A stretch of DNA of 11,334 nt, taken from contig DFHY01000016.1 of assembly GCA_002371345.1 (NCBI GenBank), forward strand, positions 1-11,334. The letters run 5' to 3'. Origin of the DNA: Lachnospiraceae bacterium UBA3711 (GTDB lineage Bacteria > Bacillota > Clostridia > Lachnospirales > Lachnospiraceae). Position numbers and translations under genes: made by a program. The notes under the pieces are model-generated. The model did not search any database. It was not told where the DNA came from and worked only from the letters and a program-made list of their open reading frames with translations. Below are positions 7,377-11,334 of the stretch, in pieces; within the stretch, counting starts at the first letter, position 1; the number at the start of each line of letters is the position of its first letter.

Positions 7377-7483
7377 TTCAAAACTGCGCCTCTCGTAACC
7401 GCGGCGGCGCGGAAAAAACGCCTGACCGTGATACACCGCGTTTTCACAGACGGAAGACTTGCATTTTGCTGTGAGGAGATATA
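7377..7483 (+). promoter_or_regulatory. Structured 5' leader of the amidase mRNA
   Basis: This predicted leader of about 107 bases has competing pairings. CGCGG at 7408-7412 can pair with CCGCG at 7399-7403 (4-base loop) or with CCGCG at 7436-7440. AAAACGC at 7415-7421 can pair with GCGTTTT at 7438-7444. No known riboswitch family is recognised. The ribosome binding site GAGGAG is at 7473-7478, outside these stems. Confidence 0.35.
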
Positions 7484-9046
7484 ATGATAGGCTGGACAGG
7501 AGTCAGAAGCAAGAGACCCACGCTCTTTTTTGCAGTGCTGATTATGGCGTTGCTTCTTTCATCGCCGGTACTGGCGGGGTGGAATACTACCGGGAAGAAT
7601 ACGAAGGTTACATATACGGATGAGACCGGGGCGGCAGTCACCGGATTTCAGGCGATTGGAGGGCTGGTTTACTATTTTGACGCGGCAGGCGTTCTTCAGA
7701 CCGGCTGGGTCAATACAACGGAGGGGCTCAGGTATTTCAGGACGAAGGGAAAGGCCGGAGGCAAACTCGGAAGTATGATAGCCGGCTATTCACCAGTGAT
7801 CGATGGGAACCGTTATGGATTCGACGCTGACGGAACAGTGCTTACCGGATTCCAGACTATCGGCAATTACTCCTATTTTTTCTCCACAACAGGGAAAATT
7901 GGAGTGTACGGAAGGGCTGTAACCAACAAGTTCCGTACGCTTCCGGATGGCCGCAAGGCTTTCTTCCAGGAAAACGGAAGGATGGCTTATAAAAAGTGGG
8001 TCAAGAACCATACTTATTATGTTGATGAGACCGGCAATAAGGTGTGCAGTACCATCACAAAGGACGGATATGTTCTGAAGGCGAACGGCAAAGCCGGGAA
8101 GAAGCTCACGGACAGCCAGTTTGTGAAGCTGAAGGGAAAGTGGTATTTCTACAAGAAGAAAAAAGGCCTGCTGAAGGACAAGGTCTTCAAGTACAAGGGC
8201 GACTATTACTATGTTGACGAGGACGGAGTGCGTCAGAGCGGCTGGATCACATGGAAGGGACATGATTATTATTTCCTCTCAAACGGGAAGGCGGCAATAG
8301 GAGACAAGAAGATAGACGGAGAGAAGTACACCTTCAACAGCAAGGGGCAGGTGAAAGGCTCAAGGGGTGCTTACGGAACCAAGGCGACAACGGGAAAGGC
8401 CAGCATCCTTATTCTGTGCGGACATGGGCAGGGAGACTCCGGAGCCGTTGGATGCGGCGGACAGTATGCGGAGTCCGCGTATACCAGGGACTTCGGCAAG
8501 CGGATCTATGACGCTCTGCTGAAGATAGACAGCGTAAATGCATTTCTGTTCAACACAAATTATGACATGTACCAGCAGATGAAAGCTACCGTCGGTTCAG
8601 TCGGCTCTTTCTCTGGCTCCGGAAGCAAGGGTAAGAAAGTTCTGTCGGCCGTCAGGGGCAATTCCAGGATTCCGGATCCGACAAAGTTTGATTATGTGCT
8701 GGAGATTCATTTTAACGCGACGGCTGAGAACGCGAAGGATCCGGGCGGAGACGGCAAGAAGAAGGGTACAGGAACCTACGTAAACTCATATAAGTCATCC
8801 GCGAACAGGGGTATCGACCGCAAGATCATTTCGGCGCTCAACGCTCTGGGACTGAACACATGGGGCAGCGGGGTCTACGGGTCATCCGGCCTGCTGAACG
8901 CGAAGGTCTATACCGAGATAGGCATAAACTATTCACTTCTTGAGACATGCTTTATTGACGATAAGGATGACATGAAGTTCTATCTGAAGAAACGTGACGA
9001 TATGGCGGAAGCTGTCGCGGGCGCGATCGCTAAGTACTGGGAATGA
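7484..9046 (+). CDS. Secreted N-acetylmuramoyl-L-alanine amidase (Amidase_3) with wall-binding repeats
   Basis: A 520-residue exported peptidoglycan hydrolase. The signal peptide has RSKR, a hydrophobic core at 13-30, and likely cleavage after VLA31. Residues ~44-292 carry degenerate repeats of the cell-wall/choline-binding type, with recurring Tyr/Phe-Gly phrases such as GFQAIGGLVYYFDAAG, GFQTIGNYSYFFSTTG and KKWVKNHTYYVDETG. They probably anchor the enzyme to the wall. Residues ~306-520 match the zinc amidase family Amidase_3, which cuts the bond between N-acetylmuramic acid and L-alanine of the stem peptide. The expected zinc ligands are present: H314 in CGHGQGDSG, E330 in YAES and H409 in EIHFNA; the catalytic Glu is E487 in LLETCFID. 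The domain looks complete. GAGGAG at 7473-7478 sets the start. A role in cell separation or wall turnover is likely. ilvN follows about 30 bases later. Confidence 0.93.
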   Translation: MIGWTGVRSKRPTLFFAVLIMALLLSSPVLAGWNTTGKNTKVTYTDETGAAVTGFQAIGGLVYYFDAAGVLQTGWVNTTEGLRYFRTKGKAGGKLGSMIAGYSPVIDGNRYGFDADGTVLTGFQTIGNYSYFFSTTGKIGVYGRAVTNKFRTLPDGRKAFFQENGRMAYKKWVKNHTYYVDETGNKVCSTITKDGYVLKANGKAGKKLTDSQFVKLKGKWYFYKKKKGLLKDKVFKYKGDYYYVDEDGVRQSGWITWKGHDYYFLSNGKAAIGDKKIDGEKYTFNSKGQVKGSRGAYGTKATTGKASILILCGHGQGDSGAVGCGGQYAESAYTRDFGKRIYDALLKIDSVNAFLFNTNYDMYQQMKATVGSVGSFSGSGSKGKKVLSAVRGNSRIPDPTKFDYVLEIHFNATAENAKDPGGDGKKKGTGTYVNSYKSSANRGIDRKIISALNALGLNTWGSGVYGSSGLLNAKVYTEIGINYSLLETCFIDDKDDMKFYLKKRDDMAEAVAGAIAKYWE

Positions 9047-9077
9047 TACGGCGAATTGGTAAGAACGGAGGATGATC

Positions 9078-9575
9078 GTGAATAAGAGGACTTTATCACT
9101 TCTTGTTGATAATACGCCCGGCCTGCTCAGCCGCGTGTCCGGCCTGTTTACCAGGCGTGGATACAATATCGTGAGCATTACGGCGGGAGTGACTACAGAT
9201 CCGGCGTATACCCGCATCACTATCGTGACTGAGGGCGATGAGGACATTATCGAGCAGATTGTCAAGCAGCTTCGCAAGCTGGTCGATGTTATAGATATCA
9301 AGGTGCTTGATGACGCGACCAGCGTTTCCCGCGAACTCATCATGGTAAAGGTGAGAGTGGAGGGGGACCAGCGCCAGGCCGTGATATCAATGGCAAATGT
9401 ATTCCGCGGCAACATCGTTGACGTTGGGGCGGATTCCCTGATAATCGAGATGACCGGAAAGCAGGACAAGGTCGACGCGTTTATCAGACTTCTTGAGGGA
9501 TACGAGATCCTTGAGCTCGCGAGGACAGGAATTACAGGTCTGTCCAGGGGCTCTGATGATGTAAGGTATCTGTGA
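9078..9575 (+). CDS. ilvN: Acetolactate synthase small (regulatory) subunit
   Basis: The 165-residue regulatory subunit of acetohydroxyacid synthase, which binds the catalytic IlvB subunit and confers valine feedback control on the first shared step of branched-chain amino-acid synthesis. The N-terminal ACT domain (residues ~3-77) is clear: RTLSLLVDNTPGLLSRVSGLF, RRGYNIVSITAG and TRITIV. The C-terminal domain includes SRELIMVKV and the VGADSLIIEMTG stretch. I place the start at GTG 9078, because GGAGG at 9067-9071 lies 6 bases before it. The in-frame ATG at 9072 sits directly against that GGAGG and would have no spacer. No ilvB precedes it; the amidase gene ends 31 bases upstream and ilvC follows 65 bases downstream. 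The catalytic subunit is presumably beyond the window. The symbol ilvH would be equally valid. Confidence 0.95.
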   Translation: MNKRTLSLLVDNTPGLLSRVSGLFTRRGYNIVSITAGVTTDPAYTRITIVTEGDEDIIEQIVKQLRKLVDVIDIKVLDDATSVSRELIMVKVRVEGDQRQAVISMANVFRGNIVDVGADSLIIEMTGKQDKVDAFIRLLEGYEILELARTGITGLSRGSDDVRYL

Positions 9576-9640
9576 CCGGTTTATGCGGTTAACACAGACT
9601 TTAATAAAGCAGCAGTCAAAGAAAGAGAGGAAATGTACTT

Positions 9641-10660
9641 ATGGCGGCAAAAATCTATTATCAGGAAGATTGTAATCTGTCTCTGCTGGAGGGTAAGACA
9701 ATCGCGATCATCGGCTACGGCAGCCAGGGCCATGCGCACGCGCTGAATCTGAAGGAGTCCGGATGCCACGTCATCATCGGACTCTATGAGGGATCCAGGA
9801 GCTGGAACAGGGCGAAGGAGCAGGGCTTTGAGGTGTTTACTGCCGCGGAAGCTGCGAAGAAGGCTGACATCATCATGATCCTGATTAATGATGAGAAGCA
9901 GGCGAAGCTGTACAAGGAAGACATCGAGCCGAACCTCGAGGAGGGCAACATGCTTATGTTTGCTCACGGCTTCAACATCCACTTCGGATGCATAGTTCCT
10001 CCTTCATATGTCGACGTTACGATGATTGCGCCGAAGGCACCGGGCCATACCGTACGCTCTGAATATCTTGCCGGAAAGGGTACGCCGTGCCTGGTAGCCG
10101 TTCAGCAGGATTACACCGGAAAGGCTCTTGATCTTGCGCTTGCTTACGGACTTGGCATAGGCGGGGCGCGCGCCGGACTTCTTGAGACGACTTACAAGAC
10201 TGAGACCGAGACGGACCTGTTCGGCGAGCAGGCAGTTCTGTGCGGCGGCGTTACAGCGCTTATGCAGGCGGGCTTCGAGACTCTGGTGGAAGCCGGATAT
10301 GATCCGAGGAACGCTTATTTCGAGTGCATACATGAGATGAAGCTGATCGTTGACCTGATCTATCAGTCAGGCTTCGGCGGAATGTGGTACTCGGTATCCA
10401 ACACCGCGGAGTACGGCGGATACGTTACAGGACCCAAGATCATCACCGATGAGACCAAGGCGGCGATGAAGAAGATCCTGAAGGACATCCAGGACGGAAC
10501 ATTTGCGAAGGATTTCCTGCTCGATATGAGCGATGCGGGCGCACAGGTTCACTTCAAGGCGCTGCGTAAGCAGCATGCCGCGCATCCGGCGGAGAAGGTC
10601 GGAGAGGATATCCGCAAGCTGTACTCATGGAGCGATGAGGACAAGCTCATTAACAATTGA
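9641..10660 (+). CDS. ilvC: Ketol-acid reductoisomerase, class I
   Basis: The 339-residue enzyme that isomerises and reduces acetolactate or acetohydroxybutyrate to the dihydroxy acids of valine and isoleucine synthesis, using Mg2+ and NAD(P)H. The Rossmann part has G25YGSQG30 followed by HAHALNLKESG. The cofactor loop is LYEGSRSW (48-55), whose S52 and S54 are the type of residues that hold the NADPH 2'-phosphate, so NADPH preference is inferred. H109 in FAHGFN is the conserved active-site His. The knotted helical domain supplies Mg ligands D192 and E196 (DLFGEQ) with E228 and E232 (ECIHEMKLIVDL). Length is typical of the short class I form. The ribosome site AGAGAGGA (9624-9631) lies about 9 bases before the ATG. 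It is probably cotranscribed with ilvN. Confidence 0.98.
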   Translation: MAAKIYYQEDCNLSLLEGKTIAIIGYGSQGHAHALNLKESGCHVIIGLYEGSRSWNRAKEQGFEVFTAAEAAKKADIIMILINDEKQAKLYKEDIEPNLEEGNMLMFAHGFNIHFGCIVPPSYVDVTMIAPKAPGHTVRSEYLAGKGTPCLVAVQQDYTGKALDLALAYGLGIGGARAGLLETTYKTETETDLFGEQAVLCGGVTALMQAGFETLVEAGYDPRNAYFECIHEMKLIVDLIYQSGFGGMWYSVSNTAEYGGYVTGPKIITDETKAAMKKILKDIQDGTFAKDFLLDMSDAGAQVHFKALRKQHAAHPAEKVGEDIRKLYSWSDEDKLINN

Positions 10661-10716
10661 TTACCGGGGGAACACTGATATAGTCACTGTTTCCTGACCA
10701 GCCAGTTCTGGAGCAC

Positions 10717-10755
10717 GGGGCTGTCACGCTTCTCATTCAGCAGCGTGGCAGCCCC
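10717..10755. other. Strong stem-loop between ilvC and leuC
   Basis: Arms 10717-10729 and 10743-10755 pair over 13 positions with one G-U wobble around a 13-base loop. No T-run follows on either strand, so a classic terminator is not shown. An outer or competing pairing exists between AGCACGGG (10712-10719) and CCCGTGCT (10767-10774). It may end or slow ilvC transcription or protect the 3' end of the message. No T-box or leader peptide is seen in the 286-base gap. Confidence 0.5.
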
Positions 10756-10867
10756 TGCGCATAGTACCCGTGCTTATTGAGGCTTCGTCACTGTTCATTG
10801 TGCCGGCGGTGGGGCAGCGAACTGTAACGTATCCGGGATGAAAGAGACTTCAGGATGTGTTTTTATG

Positions 10868-10896
10868 TTGCGAACTCATTTCATTACGGGTAAAAT
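10868..10896 (+). promoter_or_regulatory. Candidate sigma-A promoter of leuC
   Basis: TTGCGA (10868-10873) and TAAAAT (10891-10896) are spaced 17 bases apart, matching four and five consensus positions. Transcription would begin near 10903, about 44 bases before the leuC ATG. This suggests that the leu genes can be expressed separately from ilvN-ilvC. Confidence 0.6.
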
Positions 10897-10946
10897 ATAT
10901 CGAATCGGAAATCAATGGAATAATACTCAGCAGGAGGAGTCGGACG

Positions 10947-11334
10947 ATGGGTATGACGATGACGCAGAAGATCCTTGCACGTGCGGCGGGACTTAAGGAA
11001 GTCCGCGCGGGTGATCTGATCGAGGCTAATCTTGACCTGGTACTGGGAAATGATATCACTACGCCGGTCGCCATCAACGAGATGGACCGTTTCAACAGTG
11101 ATGAGGTTTTTGATAAAGACAAGATCGCTCTTGTCATGGATCATTTTATCCCTAACAAGGATATAAAATCTGCGGAGCACTGCAAGTGCGTGCGCGAATA
11201 CGCGAAGAAGCATGACATCACGCATTATTATGATGTAGGCCAGATGGGTATTGAGCATGCGCTGCTGCCTGAGAAAGGGCTTGTGGTAGCCGGGGACGTC
11301 GTTATCGGCGCTGACTCGCACACCTGCACCTATG
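10947..11334 (+). CDS. leuC: 3-isopropylmalate dehydratase large subunit, 5' part (cut by window end)
   Basis: The first 129 codons of the large subunit of isopropylmalate isomerase, an aconitase-family [4Fe-4S] enzyme that with LeuD converts 2-isopropylmalate to 3-isopropylmalate in leucine synthesis. Visible family segments are MTQKILARAAG at the start, VRAGDLIEANLDLVLGNDIT, VMDHFIPNKD, the GQMGIEHALLPEKG segment and GADSHTCTY at the cut edge. The cluster-binding cysteines lie further downstream and are not in the window. The start is supported by GGAGGAG at 10933-10939, 7 bases before the ATG. The short, bacterial-archaeal type of LeuC (about 420 residues) is likely from the compact N-terminus. 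The reading frame is open to the last base, so the gene is truncated only by the window. leuD is expected next. Confidence 0.95.
   Translation, partial: MGMTMTQKILARAAGLKEVRAGDLIEANLDLVLGNDITTPVAINEMDRFNSDEVFDKDKIALVMDHFIPNKDIKSAEHCKCVREYAKKHDITHYYDVGQMGIEHALLPEKGLVVAGDVVIGADSHTCTY

Noticed and set aside
8955..8986. Promoter for ilvN inside the end of the amidase gene (TTGACG at 8955-8960)
   Set aside because: No acceptable -10 hexamer at 16-18 bases; the nearest candidates match poorly or are spaced 20 bases.
10661..10946. T-box leader controlling leuC
   Set aside because: No AGGGTGGNACCGCG-type element or specifier-loop arrangement is found; GGCGGTGGGGCAGCG near 10805 is only a superficial likeness.
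10838..11000. A 53-codon frame starting at ATG 10838 and overlapping leuC
   Set aside because: It lacks a Shine-Dalgarno, runs through the leuC promoter and is out of frame with the clear leuC start.
1..11334. Mobile element, CRISPR array, toxin-antitoxin or defence system
   Set aside because: No transposase, integrase, regularly spaced repeats, small toxin-antitoxin pair or known defence domain was seen; the genes look like ordinary chromosomal content.

Overview
The window looks like a chromosomal segment of a Gram-positive anaerobe, most likely a Clostridia/Lachnospiraceae-type member of the Bacillota. The reasons are a compact RpoD/SigA-type sigma factor, strong AGGAGG-like ribosome binding sites, an AGCS amino-acid symporter, a secreted cell-wall amidase with tyrosine/glycine-rich wall-binding repeats, and a clostridial-style ketol-acid reductoisomerase. 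All supported genes lie on the + strand. Base composition looks moderate and even by eye. I see no insertion sequence, integrase, CRISPR array, tRNA or rRNA. The taxonomic placement is inference from protein style, not a database result.

Layout. (1) 81-1100: an exported protein resembling the DUF6612 / LppX-LolA-like lipoproteins but with Phe where a lipobox Cys would be, closed by a strong stem-loop. (2) 1404-2822: an alanine/glycine:cation symporter with its own promoter and a terminator-like hairpin. (3) 3076-4215: the primary sigma factor rpoD, preceded by a good sigma-A-type promoter. (4) 4338-6098 and 6102-7247: a closely linked pair made of a secreted DUF5722-type glycosidase-like protein and a DUF362 protein with a four-cysteine C-terminal signature. 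(5) 7484-9046: a secreted Amidase_3 N-acetylmuramoyl-L-alanine amidase, preceded by a near-consensus promoter, tandem 10-bp repeats and a structured leader. (6) 9078 to the window end: branched-chain amino-acid biosynthesis, with ilvN, ilvC and the 5' part of leuC.

How the genes relate. ilvN and ilvC encode the acetolactate synthase regulatory subunit and the next enzyme of the valine/isoleucine pathway, and leuC begins the leucine branch; the rest of that cluster (leuD, leuB, ilvD, ilvB) probably lies to the right. ilvN starts only about 30 bases after the amidase with no visible terminator, so the amidase promoter may feed ilvN-ilvC. leuC has its own promoter. The rpoD neighbourhood is unusual: no dnaG upstream and no trmK/nif3-type genes downstream.

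I do not see a convincing new multi-gene defence or mobile system. The items most worth a second look are the DUF362 protein with a CxxC...GxC...GCPP pattern like that of the hydrogenase small subunit, its linkage to a DUF5722 secreted enzyme, the lost lipobox cysteine, and the repeat-flanked promoter and leader of the amidase.
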